A stretch of 64,000 nucleotides of DNA from Haloterrigena alkaliphila (GTDB lineage: Archaea > Halobacteriota > Halobacteria > Halobacteriales > Natrialbaceae), in the NCBI RefSeq assembly GCF_017352155.2, contig NZ_CP071462.1:3286001-3350000 (forward strand). Reading direction: 5' to 3'. Shown here piece by piece: positions 40,249 to 48,810 of this stretch. Made by a program: the position numbers and the translations under genes. The notes under the pieces were generated by a model, which worked only from the letters and a program-made list of their open reading frames with translations, was not told where the DNA came from and searched no databases. The first letter of the stretch is position 1, and every line of letters begins with the position of its first letter.

Positions 40249-42048
40249 ATGGAGTTCGCCACGTTCGCCGACCGGGCCGCCGCGATCGAAGCCGAACCCG
40301 CCGACCTCGAGAGCATCGCCCTCGTCAGCGAGTTGCTCGACGATGCGGGGGACGATGTCGAGACGGTCGCCCGGTTCGTTCAGGGACGCGTGTTCCCGGC
40401 CTGGGACTCGACGAAACTCGACATCGGCCCGTCGACGTGTTACGAGGCGATCGCTCGAGCGGCCGGGACGAACGTGAGCAGCGACGACGTCGAGGAGCGA
40501 CTGGCCGAGGTCGGCGAGATCGGCGCGGTGGCCGCGAGCTACGACTTCGGCGGCCAGCAGGGACTCGGCGCCTTCACGGGGGGCGGCGGGTCCGACGACG
40601 GCAGCTCTGGCGATGGGTCCGACGACCGCGGCTCCGGCTCCGGCGGTGGCGGAACCGCGGGCGGCGACCTCACCGTCGGCGAGGTCGCCGACACGCTCGC
40701 GGACCTCGCCGCCGCCGAAGGGTCGGGGAGTCAGGACCGCAAGGTCGACCTCCTCTTCGGGCTCTTCAACCGCTGCTCGAGCGAGGAGGCCCGCTACCTC
40801 GCCCGACTCGTCCTCTCGGAGATGCGCATCGGCGTCGGCGAGGGCACGGTCAGGGACGCGATAAGCGAGGCGTTCGACGTCCCCACGGAGCGCGTCGAGC
40901 GCGCTCTGCAGGTGTCGAACGACTACGGACAGGTGGCCCGCGTCGCCCGCGACGAGGGCCTCGAGGGACTCGATTCGATGGCCCTCGAGGTCGGGCGGCC
41001 GGTTCAGGCGATGCTCGCGCAGGCGGGGACGGTGACCGACGCGCTCGAGGAGTGGGACGAGGCCGCCGTGGAGTGGAAGTACGACGGGGCCAGAATCCAG
41101 TTGCACCACGATCCGGCGAGCGGCGGTAACGGCGAGTCGGCGGGTGAAACCCGCGTCTTCTCGCGAAACATGGAGGACGTCACCGACGCGCTCCCCGAAG
41201 TCGTCGAGTTCGCCGAGGAAACCCTCGAGGAGCCCGCGATTCTGGACGGCGAGGTCGTCGCGATCGACGAGGACGGCGCCCCGCTCCCCTTCCAGGAGGT
41301 GCTCAAGCGCTTCCGGCGGAAACACGACGTCGCGAAGGCCCGCGAGGACGTGACGGTTCGCCCCGTCTTCTTCGACTGCCTGCACGCTGGCGGCGAGGAC
41401 CTGCTCGAGGAGCCGCTGACGGCGCGCCACGACCGATTGCGGGCGGTGCTCGCCGACGGTGACGACAACGCGTCCCTCGAGGACGCGACCGTCGACGACG
41501 AGCGAGATATCGAGGGGCTCTCCCTGCTCTGGACCACCGACGACCCCGACGAGATCGAGTCCATCGACGCCGGGGCCCTCGAGGCGGGCCACGAGGGGAT
41601 CATGCTCAAGGATCCCGACTCGACCTACTCGCCGGGACGGCGGGGAAAGCACTGGCGGAAGCGCAAACCGGACGTGGAGACCCTCGATTGCGTCGTCACC
41701 GGCGCGGAGTGGGGCGAGGGTCGCCGGGCGACGTTCCTCGGCACGTTCGAACTCTCCGTCCGCGACGGTGACGACTTGGAGACGGTCGGGAAGGTCGCGA
41801 CCGGCATCACCGACGAGAAACTCGCGGAGTTGACCGAACTGCTCGAGCCACACATCGCGCAGGAGGAGGGACAAGCGGTCGACCTCGAGCCCGCGGTCGT
41901 CTTCGAGGTCGGCTACGAGGAGATCCAGACCTCGCCGACCTACTCGTCGGGCTACGCGCTGCGCTTCCCGCGGTTTCAGGGCGTCCGTCACGACAAGGAT
42001 TCCGAGGGTGCCGACTCGATCGAGCGGATCGAACGCCTTCGGGAGTGA
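40249..42048 (+). CDS. lig: ATP-dependent DNA ligase
   Basis: The 599-residue archaeal replicative ligase seals nicks. An N-terminal DNA-binding domain (about 1-220) is interrupted by a Gly/Ser/Asp linker (residues 108-140). The adenylation domain has catalytic K277 in EWKYDGAR, ILDGEVVAID and EGIMLKDPDSTYSPGRRGKHW. The OB domain ends with YALRFPRFQGVRHDKD. The ATG at 40249 starts the family sequence. It is oriented away from the GCS2-like gene. Confidence 0.96.
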   Translation: MEFATFADRAAAIEAEPADLESIALVSELLDDAGDDVETVARFVQGRVFPAWDSTKLDIGPSTCYEAIARAAGTNVSSDDVEERLAEVGEIGAVAASYDFGGQQGLGAFTGGGGSDDGSSGDGSDDRGSGSGGGGTAGGDLTVGEVADTLADLAAAEGSGSQDRKVDLLFGLFNRCSSEEARYLARLVLSEMRIGVGEGTVRDAISEAFDVPTERVERALQVSNDYGQVARVARDEGLEGLDSMALEVGRPVQAMLAQAGTVTDALEEWDEAAVEWKYDGARIQLHHDPASGGNGESAGETRVFSRNMEDVTDALPEVVEFAEETLEEPAILDGEVVAIDEDGAPLPFQEVLKRFRRKHDVAKAREDVTVRPVFFDCLHAGGEDLLEEPLTARHDRLRAVLADGDDNASLEDATVDDERDIEGLSLLWTTDDPDEIESIDAGALEAGHEGIMLKDPDSTYSPGRRGKHWRKRKPDVETLDCVVTGAEWGEGRRATFLGTFELSVRDGDDLETVGKVATGITDEKLAELTELLEPHIAQEEGQAVDLEPAVVFEVGYEEIQTSPTYSSGYALRFPRFQGVRHDKDSEGADSIERIERLRE

Positions 42049-42116
42049 GCGCCGCACCACGGAGCTATATAGCACTACTAGTTAGGTTTACGATACATCG
42101 GCCGGATCGAAGACGT

Positions 42117-42635
42117 ATGCCCTCCAGACGGATGATGCTGTCTACGGCTAGCGCCGCGGCGGTCGGTGCGCTAGCCGGCTGTACGTTGGTCTCGTCGGAT
42201 CGAGGCGTCGACGGATACGTTCAACTGAAGTCGATCGAGGCGTGGAAGCGTGATTCGGAAGGCGGGGAACTGTTCAAGGACGTCATCATCCGCGTTTGGC
42301 CGAAATCGCAGCCAGGCCCGTACGAGCCGGAACTGAAGATCCTCGACGACGAGTGGGCCGACCGGTTCGACACGCCCCTCGAACCGGTCGTCTCCGACGA
42401 GTTACACGACGACCTCGATCGGGCCTACGAAATCCTCCAGTACACGGTCGGCGTCTGTAGCGAGGAGTGGGTCGACAACTACGATGACGGCGACGAGATA
42501 GTGTGCTATAACGCACCGGTCTCTCGAGGGGAATTCAACACGGCGCAACTCTACGATCACGTGCGTGCGTCGTACGAGAACCACGAACTCTCGATCCACT
42601 CGCGGGAGGGGGAGTGGACGTTCGACTCGGAGTAA
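42117..42635 (+). CDS. Small lipoprotein
   Basis: The 172-residue protein has a lipoprotein signal (MPSRRMMLSTASAAAVGALAG) with lipobox LAGC, giving C22 as the probable lipid-modified residue. It contains one Arg pair (SRRMM), compatible with Tat export. The mature part is acidic and includes DELHDDLDRAYEILQY, with two Cys (VGVCSEEW and IVCYNAP) that may form a disulphide. The family is not recognised. The ATG at 42117 is used; a longer frame from 42045 overlaps the ligase region. Confidence 0.7.
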   Translation: MPSRRMMLSTASAAAVGALAGCTLVSSDRGVDGYVQLKSIEAWKRDSEGGELFKDVIIRVWPKSQPGPYEPELKILDDEWADRFDTPLEPVVSDELHDDLDRAYEILQYTVGVCSEEWVDNYDDGDEIVCYNAPVSRGEFNTAQLYDHVRASYENHELSIHSREGEWTFDSE

Positions 42636-42866
42636 CTGAAAGAGCGGTGGCCGACCCCGAGGCGGTTCTCGCGGTCGCTTCGGGACGTTCGCCGCGACGC
42701 TCCTTCTGTTGGCGGTCGTCGAGGACTTCCTCGCGGGCCTCGAGCGAATCGGTCGGCTCCCGGACTGAACCGTCACCGTCGTGGAGTCACAGCGATCGGG
42801 CCGAACAACTCCCCGCGACGAAGACAGGTAAGCACTCTTAAGACCCACGCCCGACAGCATGCTCGT

Positions 42867-44087
42867 ATGCAACCGCGCGACCTGGCCGATCACGTCGCCT
42901 ACGAGGCGGGTCGAGGCATCGAGGAAGTCGCCCGCGAACTCGGGCGCGACCCCTCGGAGTTCGTCAAACTCGCCTCCAACGAGAACCCGCACGGCCCCTC
43001 CCCCGCGGCCGCCGTGGCGCTCCGCGAAGCCGCCTCGAGCGTCAGTTCCTATCCGAAAGCCGCCCACGCCGACCTGACCGCCGCGATCGCCGACCGCTGG
43101 TCCGTCTCGGACGACCAGATCTGGCTGGCCAACGGCGGCGACGGCGCGATCGACTACCTCCACCGGGCCGCGCTCGAGCCAGACGACACCGTCTGCGTCC
43201 CGACGCCCGGCTTCGCCTACTACGGGATGAGCGCCCGCTACCACCACGGCGAGGTCCGGGAGTACGCCCTCGAGCGCGCAGACGACTTCGCACAGACAGC
43301 CGACACCGTCCTCGAGAGTTACGACGGCGACCGGGTCGTCTGGGTCATCAGCCCGCACAATCCGACGGGGTCGACGATGCCCCTCGAGGAGATCGAGCGG
43401 CTCGCCGACGAGACCGACGAGGAGACGCTGGTCGTGGTCGACGAGGCCTACGGCGAGTTCGCCGACCGCGATAGTGCGGTCGCCCTGATCGAGGGCCGCG
43501 ACGGGTTCGACGCCCGCGACGATATCGCCGTCCTCCGGACGTTCTCGAAGGCTTACGGGCTGGCCGGCGTGCGACTCGGCTACGCCGTCGTCCCCGACGA
43601 GTGGGGCGCGGCCTACGCCCGCGTGAACACGCCGTTCGCGGCGAGCGAACTCGCCTGTCGGGCCGGCCTCGCCGCGATCGACGACGACGAACACGTCGAG
43701 CGGACCGTCGAGACGGCCCGCGAGTCACGCGCGTCCATGCGCGAGAATATCGACGCCCGCGTCTGGGAGAGCGAGGGCAACTTCGTCCTCGTCGACGTCG
43801 GCGACGCCACCGCGGTCGCCGAGGAGCTGCAACAACGCGGCGTCATCGTCCGCGACTGCTCGAGCTTCGGGCTGCCGGCCTGTATCCGCATTACCTGTGG
43901 CACCACCGAGGAGACCGAGCGCGCCGTCGAGACGCTCAACGAGGTGCTCGCGGATCTCGGCCTCGAGACCGACGGCGGGGAGGAGACTCCCGGTACGGAC
44001 GATACCCCCGACGCGGACGACGGCGACGATCCCACCAACGCAGACGACGGCGACGACCCCACCGAGGCGGAGGTGGTCGACACGTGA
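42867..44087 (+). CDS. hisC: Histidinol-phosphate aminotransferase
   Basis: The 406-residue fold-type I PLP enzyme of histidine synthesis has LASNENPHGPSPAAAVAL (substrate loop), VWVISPHNPTGSTMPLEEIE, the PLP-binding Lys in LRTFSKAYGLAGVRLGYA, and a later Arg in CIRITCGTTEE. It has an unusual acidic C-terminal tail of about 35 residues (TPDADDGDDPTNADDGDDPT) not needed for catalysis. The GTG start of the next gene overlaps the stop by 4 bases. A TATA-like CTCTTAAG at 42836-42843 precedes a leaderless start. Confidence 0.95.
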   Translation: MQPRDLADHVAYEAGRGIEEVARELGRDPSEFVKLASNENPHGPSPAAAVALREAASSVSSYPKAAHADLTAAIADRWSVSDDQIWLANGGDGAIDYLHRAALEPDDTVCVPTPGFAYYGMSARYHHGEVREYALERADDFAQTADTVLESYDGDRVVWVISPHNPTGSTMPLEEIERLADETDEETLVVVDEAYGEFADRDSAVALIEGRDGFDARDDIAVLRTFSKAYGLAGVRLGYAVVPDEWGAAYARVNTPFAASELACRAGLAAIDDDEHVERTVETARESRASMRENIDARVWESEGNFVLVDVGDATAVAEELQQRGVIVRDCSSFGLPACIRITCGTTEETERAVETLNEVLADLGLETDGGEETPGTDDTPDADDGDDPTNADDGDDPTEAEVVDT

Positions 44088-44662
44088 GAGTCGCCGTCAC
44101 CGGCACCCCGGGCACCGGGAAGACGACCGCGAGCGAACTGCTCGAGTCCCGGTTCGGGGCCGACGGTTCGGCCGCGGACGCGGACTCGACGCCGGAGTCG
44201 GACGACGACTCGGCGCCGGCCCTCGAGGTGATTCACCTCAACCGCGTCCTCGAGGACGAGGGGCTCTACACGGAGGTCGACGCCGACCGCGAGAGCAAGG
44301 TGGCCGACCTCGACGCGCTCGCGACCTGGCTCGAGGGCCGCGACGACGTCCTGATCGAATCCCACCTCGCCCACCACTTCGCGGTCGATCGGGTCGCCGT
44401 GTTGCGGTGTGACCCGGACACGCTCGAGGAACGACTGCTCGAGCGCGGCGAGACCGAAGCGAAGGCGACCGAAAACGCAGAGAGCGAGGCCCTGGACGTC
44501 ATCCTCTCCGAAGCGGTCGACGAGCACGGCCTCGAGTCGGTCTACGAGATCGATACGACCGAGCGCGAGCCGGCCGACGTCGCGGACGCCCTCGAGGCGG
44601 TCGTGACCGGCGAGCGCGAACCGAGCGCCGGCGACGTGGACTTCGTGGGGTACCTGACATGA
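44084..44662 (+). CDS. AK6/Fap7-type adenylate kinase-like NTPase
   Basis: The 192-residue P-loop NTPase has GTPGTGKTT at residues 7-15, LIESHLAHHFAVDRV, LRCDPDTLEERLLERG and a C-terminal DVDFVGYLT. This fits the Fap7/AK6 family, which in archaea and eukaryotes acts as an adenylate kinase and a late 18S/16S ribosome-assembly ATPase. A Ser/Asp-rich insertion (about residues 26-45) is halophile-specific. The GTG start is coupled to hisC, and the stop overlaps the next gene by 4 bases. Confidence 0.85.
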   Translation: MRVAVTGTPGTGKTTASELLESRFGADGSAADADSTPESDDDSAPALEVIHLNRVLEDEGLYTEVDADRESKVADLDALATWLEGRDDVLIESHLAHHFAVDRVAVLRCDPDTLEERLLERGETEAKATENAESEALDVILSEAVDEHGLESVYEIDTTEREPADVADALEAVVTGEREPSAGDVDFVGYLT

Positions 44663-45273
44663 CGCTGGACAAACTCAGACCGTACGTCTCGGGCTTCCTC
44701 GACCCGTTCGTCAAAGGATTCGACCGCGTCGGGATGACGCCCGACGGCGTGAGCGTGCTGGCCTTCGGCATGGCCGTTCTCGCGGCGGCCGCGTTCGCGC
44801 TGGGCGGTCGCGCGGATCCGATCTGGTACGTCGCAGCCGCGACGCTGGTCTTCCTCAACGGCTGGCTCGACATCATCGACGGCGCCTTGGCCCGCGAACA
44901 ACAGGTCGCCTCCGCGGGGGGCGACCTCCTCGATCACGTTCTCGACCGCTACGCCGACATCGTCGTCATCGCCGGCTTGGCCGCGGGCATCGGGGACTAC
45001 CTGCTGGGCTTCGCCGCCGTGACTGGCGTCGTGATGACCTCCTACCTCGGGACGCAGGCCCAGGCGGTCGGCCTCGACCGCGTCTACGGCGGGTTGGTCG
45101 GCCGCGCCGACAGGCTGGCGATCATCGGTATCGTCGGCTTCCTCGCCTACCCGCTGGCGGAGGCGAGTCCCGGCGGATTCACGGTGATCGGCTGGCTGCT
45201 GATCTTCCTCGCGGTCGTCGGTCACGTGACCGCGCTCCAGCGGTTCTTCCACTCCTGGTCGGCGCTGGACTGA
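44659..45273 (+). CDS. CDP-alcohol phosphatidyltransferase
   Basis: The 204-residue membrane enzyme has the family signature D71-x2-D74-G75-x2-A78-R79-x8-G88-x3-D92-x3-D96 (begins DIIDGALARE). It joins CDP-archaeol with an alcohol such as inositol phosphate, serine or glycerol phosphate during archaeal lipid synthesis. It has about six membrane helices. The order hisC-AK6-transferase with 4-base overlaps is a tightly coupled operon. The alcohol substrate is not decidable from the sequence; an inositol-phosphate synthase role is one possibility. Confidence 0.88.
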   Translation: MTLDKLRPYVSGFLDPFVKGFDRVGMTPDGVSVLAFGMAVLAAAAFALGGRADPIWYVAAATLVFLNGWLDIIDGALAREQQVASAGGDLLDHVLDRYADIVVIAGLAAGIGDYLLGFAAVTGVVMTSYLGTQAQAVGLDRVYGGLVGRADRLAIIGIVGFLAYPLAEASPGGFTVIGWLLIFLAVVGHVTALQRFFHSWSALD

Positions 45274-45366
45274 CCGGCCGCCCGTCGGTCGTTCGGTACC
45301 GGCCGACTGGCCTTCGTTCGGTAGTACGCCGCATGGTTTATCACTCGCCGCGATATAGACACCTGC

Positions 45367-45915
45367 ATGGTCCAGTGCGAGATGTGTGGCGCCGAGACGT
45401 CGTCTCCGAAGACAATCAAGGTCGAGGGCGCGAAACTCGACGTGTGTTCGAACTGTACCGATTTCGGTACCGAGGTAAAGCAACCCTCGAGCTCGAGCAC
45501 CTCGACGAAGTACTCGACCGGGTCGGGATCGTCGTCCAGTTCTGGCGGGAATTCGAGCGGATCGGCCTCGAGTTCGTCCTCGAGCTCCGGCGGCTCGAGT
45601 TCCCGGCAGCGGTCGGATATGTTCGACGACATGGACGAACTCGCGACCGACTACGACGATCTGGTCCGCAACGCCCGCGAGGAGAAGGGGCTGAGCCAGT
45701 CGGATCTGGCCAACGAACTCAACGAGAAGGCGAGCCTGATCCGGAAGATCGAACGCGGCGACACGCTTCCCAGCGACCGCGTCCAGTCGAAGCTCGAGAA
45801 CTTCCTCGAGGTCGATCTGAACGCCGAAGGGGGATCCAGCGAGAACTCGGAGTGGTCCGGCGGCTCCTCGTCGGGCAGTTACACGCTCGGTGACGTGGTC
45901 AAACGGAAGGACTGA
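45367..45915 (+). CDS. mbf1: MBF1-type multiprotein bridging/HTH protein
   Basis: The 182-residue protein has an N-terminal zinc finger with CEMC and CSNC pairs (residues 4-30), a long Ser/Gly-rich linker (about 42-78), then an XRE-type HTH (EKGLSQSDLANELNEKASLI) with the conserved RKIERGDTLPSDRV. It is the archaeal counterpart of eukaryotic MBF1, a protein linking TATA-binding protein and regulators and also associated with ribosomes. It is probably monocistronic. Confidence 0.9.
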   Translation: MVQCEMCGAETSSPKTIKVEGAKLDVCSNCTDFGTEVKQPSSSSTSTKYSTGSGSSSSSGGNSSGSASSSSSSSGGSSSRQRSDMFDDMDELATDYDDLVRNAREEKGLSQSDLANELNEKASLIRKIERGDTLPSDRVQSKLENFLEVDLNAEGGSSENSEWSGGSSSGSYTLGDVVKRKD

Positions 45916-46028
45916 CGCGGTAGCGAGGCGTTCGTCGTCGCAGTCGGCGGTCGGCGATCGCGACGGGCTCCCGATTCGTGCGTCGGCGACTCGCAAACTA
46001 TTTCTTTCGCGCGGAAGGCTGTGCTCGT

Positions 46029-46673
46029 ATGTTCGTCCTCGTTAACCTGAAGACCTACCCCTGCGATCCGGTCGCGGTCGCCGAAGCCGTCCGCGACGTC
46101 GACGAGTCGACCGACGCCCGCCTCGCGGTGGCCCCGCAGGCGGCCCACATCGAACGCGTGGCCGAGACGGGCGCCGAGACGTGGGCCCAGCACGTCGATC
46201 CGATCGAGCACGGCAGCAACACCGGCCACACGCTGGCCGAGTCGGTCGTCGATGCGGGGGCGGTCGGGACGCTGATCAACCACTCCGAGCAGCGACTCAA
46301 ACTGGCCGATATCGACGGCTCGGTCCGCGCCGCCGAGCGCGCGGACCTCGAGACCGTCGTCTGCGCCAACAACGCAGAACAGATCGGCGCCGCGGCGGCG
46401 CTCGGTCCCGACGCGGTCGCCGTCGAACCGCCGGAACTGATCGGGACCGGAACGCCGGTCAGCCAGGCCGATCCCGATATCGTCGAGGACGCCGTCGAGG
46501 CGGCCGCGAACGTCGATAGCGAGGTGTCGGTCCTCTGTGGTGCCGGCATCAGCACCGGCGACGACGTCGTCGCGGCCGGCGACCTCGGCGTCGAAGGCGT
46601 CCTGCTGGCCAGCGGCGTCGCGAAGGCCGACGATCCGCAGGCGGCGCTCGAGGACCTCGTCGAACCGCTCTGA
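46029..46673 (+). CDS. tpiA: Triosephosphate isomerase
   Basis: The 214-residue archaeal short TIM isomerises glyceraldehyde-3-phosphate and dihydroxyacetone phosphate. Key residues are K8 in VNLKTYP, the catalytic His in LINHSEQRL, the Glu in [11 protein letters not shown] and the phosphate loop [11 protein letters not shown]. The ATG at 46029 ([10 protein letters not shown]) is preferred over an upstream in-frame ATG at 45978. An AT-rich TATTTCTTT lies near 46000, about 28 bases upstream. Confidence 0.96.
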   Translation: MFVLVNLKTYPCDPVAVAEAVRDVDESTDARLAVAPQAAHIERVAETGAETWAQHVDPIEHGSNTGHTLAESVVDAGAVGTLINHSEQRLKLADIDGSVRAAERADLETVVCANNAEQIGAAAALGPDAVAVEPPELIGTGTPVSQADPDIVEDAVEAAANVDSEVSVLCGAGISTGDDVVAAGDLGVEGVLLASGVAKADDPQAALEDLVEPL

Positions 46674-46794
46674 ACCGGCCGCGATCGATTCGCGACTGGT
46701 CGAACCGAACCGCGTCACCTGAACCGCGCAAACCGGACCGCACCAACGGAACCGCGTCCGACGACTTTTCTCCGTGCTCGCGGTACCCCATTGC

Positions 46795-47280
46795 ATGACC
46801 GACGCGCATCCCGTCGACGTCGCACTCGAGAACCGGCTGATGGGCCGGGGGATCTACGTGACCGACTGCGAGTATCGCCCGCCCGACGGCGATGTGGGCG
46901 ACGCCGATTCGTCGGAGGGCGACGTGGACGACACCGATCCGTCCGCCGGCCACACGGACGATACTGATCTGTCCGACGACAGCCTCGTCACGCCGCCGGA
47001 CGGGACCGGACTCGTGCTCGAGTACGAGACCGTCTCCGAAACGGCCGGGGTGGAGAGCGGCGAGGTCGGTACCGTCGTCCGGACGGTACTCGACGTCGCC
47101 GCCGAACGCGAGTGGTCGCCGGGGCGTCTCGAGGCGACGTCGCTGACGACCGACGGGGACGTCCGGGGGCACTGGCACGTCGAGCGGGACTGGTTCGATC
47201 GGCTCGGCATCGGGCTGGACGACCTCGAGTTCTCGCAGCGCGTTCTCGAGACGAGACGGTCGGACGCCGCCGAAAAGTAG
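46795..47280 (+). CDS. Conserved acidic haloarchaeal protein, unknown function
   Basis: The 161-residue protein begins MTDAHPVDVALENRLMGRG, followed by an acidic insertion of repeated short Asp-rich phrases (about 34-60; SSEGDVDDTDPSAGHTDDTD), then a beta-rich domain with VLEYETVSETAGVESGEVGT. It has no catalytic motif. It sits between tpiA and the TIR-domain gene on the same strand. The Asp-rich phrases differ by small steps and look like an internal expansion. Confidence 0.7.
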   Translation: MTDAHPVDVALENRLMGRGIYVTDCEYRPPDGDVGDADSSEGDVDDTDPSAGHTDDTDLSDDSLVTPPDGTGLVLEYETVSETAGVESGEVGTVVRTVLDVAAEREWSPGRLEATSLTTDGDVRGHWHVERDWFDRLGIGLDDLEFSQRVLETRRSDAAEK

Positions 47281-47324
47281 GTAGATTAATACTGTCTCAC
47301 ACACGTACCTGTCGTAGATCGCAA

Positions 47325-47936
47325 ATGACCGGAGAACAGATCTACGTCTCGCACGCGCCCGGCGACCTCGAGCTCGTCCAGGAGCTGTTCTCGACGGTCA
47401 AGAACTTCCCCTTCGGCGTCCACATCGCGCTCGAGGAGGTCGAGTCCGGTCGCTCGCGAAAACGACTCGAGGGGCGCGTCGCGAACAGCGACGTCGTCGT
47501 CGCGGTGCTGACCGACGACTCGGCCGATAATCGGTGGATCAACCAGGAGATCGGCTACGCGACGGCCAAGGGGATTCCGGTCGTCCCGCTCTACGAGCAC
47601 GAGCGCCACCGCGGAGGCTTCATCGACGGCGTCGACGGCGTGACGATCGATCGGCAAAACCCGTCGTTTACGATCTTCAACCTGGTCAGCCGGCTGCGGA
47701 GCGAACTCGCCCCGCTGGGCGCCCTCTCGGTGCCCAACTGGTACATTCGATTCCCGTGTACGATTCCCGACTGCGGCCACCAGGTCACGCTCGAGATCGA
47801 GGACGGTCAGACGAAACTCTGGACGCGATACAAGCACGGTAAACCCCTGCGAACGACGTGTGGGGACTGTGACTCGACGTACTACTTCGATCCGGCGACG
47901 ATCGGCTACGTCCGCCGGGAGGACGCCGTCCAGTGA
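47325..47936 (+). CDS. TIR-domain protein with C-terminal zinc site
   Basis: The 203-residue protein has a TIR-like domain at residues 1-125. It runs IYVSHAPGDLELVQELF, an LEEVESGRS loop, VVVAVLTDDSADNRWINQEI with W71 and E75, and GIPVVPLYEHE. The W-x3-E step is where catalytic TIR NADases keep their glutamate. Residues 140-190 hold CTIPDCGH (C145, C150) and CGDC (C179, C182), a zinc-ribbon-like site. It may be a cytoplasmic NAD-processing or signalling protein. Its partner is not obvious, and it converges with the J-domain gene. A TATA-like ATTAAT lies near 47285-47290. Confidence 0.8.
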   Translation: MTGEQIYVSHAPGDLELVQELFSTVKNFPFGVHIALEEVESGRSRKRLEGRVANSDVVVAVLTDDSADNRWINQEIGYATAKGIPVVPLYEHERHRGGFIDGVDGVTIDRQNPSFTIFNLVSRLRSELAPLGALSVPNWYIRFPCTIPDCGHQVTLEIEDGQTKLWTRYKHGKPLRTTCGDCDSTYYFDPATIGYVRREDAVQ

Positions 47937-47967
47937 GCGGTGTCGCTCGTACTCAGTCGCCTTCTAA

Positions 47968-48666
47968 TCAGTCGTCCTCGAGCCGTTCGTAGGCGTCTCT
48001 GACCAGTTTGAACGCGGACCGACTGCCGCTCTCCCGGTCGGGATGGGCGCGTTTGACTTGCCGGTGGAACGCCTCGCGGAGCTCGTCGTCGGTCGCTCCC
48101 GTTTCGACACCGAGCACCTCGCGAGCCTTCGTTTTCCGCATGTCGACGTCTTTGACGATTCCGTCGTCCTCGGCGCGCGCCTTGCAGTCGGGACAGAGCC
48201 GCTCCGTTCGGTCGTCGACGGTCGTCACGCGGTAGAGTTCGGCGGCGACCCACTCGTTACACTGGGTACAGAGCGATTCGTCGCCCGTCTCGGTCTGGTC
48301 CTCGATGTCGGCGCCGCGGTCGTCGGCCGTATTGGTCGACTCAGTCGCCTCTCTACCCGTCCCGTCTTCGGTCGTTCTACCGGGGGCCTCGGCTACACAG
48401 GCCGGACAACAGGAGAGAACGGTCCCGTCCTCGAGCACGATATCCTCGAGTTCGGCCTCGAGGACGGTGCTGGTACAGCCGTCGCAGGTGGCCCGCAGCT
48501 GGTCGAGCGAGGAACACTTCCGAGCGGCCTCGCGGGCGTGTGGCTCACACCGCGGGCAACAGGCCACCTGCTCGCCGTCCGGCATCGTGATCGCCGTCAG
48601 CTCCTCGAGGGGGACCGTTCGGCCACACCCATCGCAGCCCGCCTGACGGTCGTCGGCCACTGCCAT
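47968..48666 (-). CDS. J-domain protein with three zinc knuckles
   Basis: The 232-residue protein has three Cys4 modules: CDGC with CPRC (about 10-45), CDGC with CPAC (about 61-90), and CTQC with CPDC (about 132-162), then a C-terminal J domain with the HPD triad in VKRAHPDRES. J domains stimulate Hsp70 ATPase, so the protein may hand clients to DnaK. This is not standard DnaJ, because the J domain is last and the zinc modules are unlike the DnaJ Cys-rich region. The ATG at 48666 (MAVADDRQAGC) is preferred over 48687. Confidence 0.8.
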   Translation of the reverse strand: MAVADDRQAGCDGCGRTVPLEELTAITMPDGEQVACCPRCEPHAREAARKCSSLDQLRATCDGCTSTVLEAELEDIVLEDGTVLSCCPACVAEAPGRTTEDGTGREATESTNTADDRGADIEDQTETGDESLCTQCNEWVAAELYRVTTVDDRTERLCPDCKARAEDDGIVKDVDMRKTKAREVLGVETGATDDELREAFHRQVKRAHPDRESGSRSAFKLVRDAYERLEDD

Positions 48667-48810
48667 TACGCACCCCTTCGTATTCATCCCTCATTAGTTT
48701 TCTTTTGATATGACATCTCCGAACGACCAGCGGGGCGATGCGAGTAGCCCGCGGGGACACCACGGCGAAGAACCGGGACACCGATATGGATTCGGCCTCG
48801 AGAGACGGCT

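Noticed and set aside
47325-48666. TIR and J-domain genes as a defence operon
   Set aside because: They are convergent rather than co-directional and no nuclease, ThsA-like or CRISPR-associated partner is nearby, so only a possible functional link is noted.
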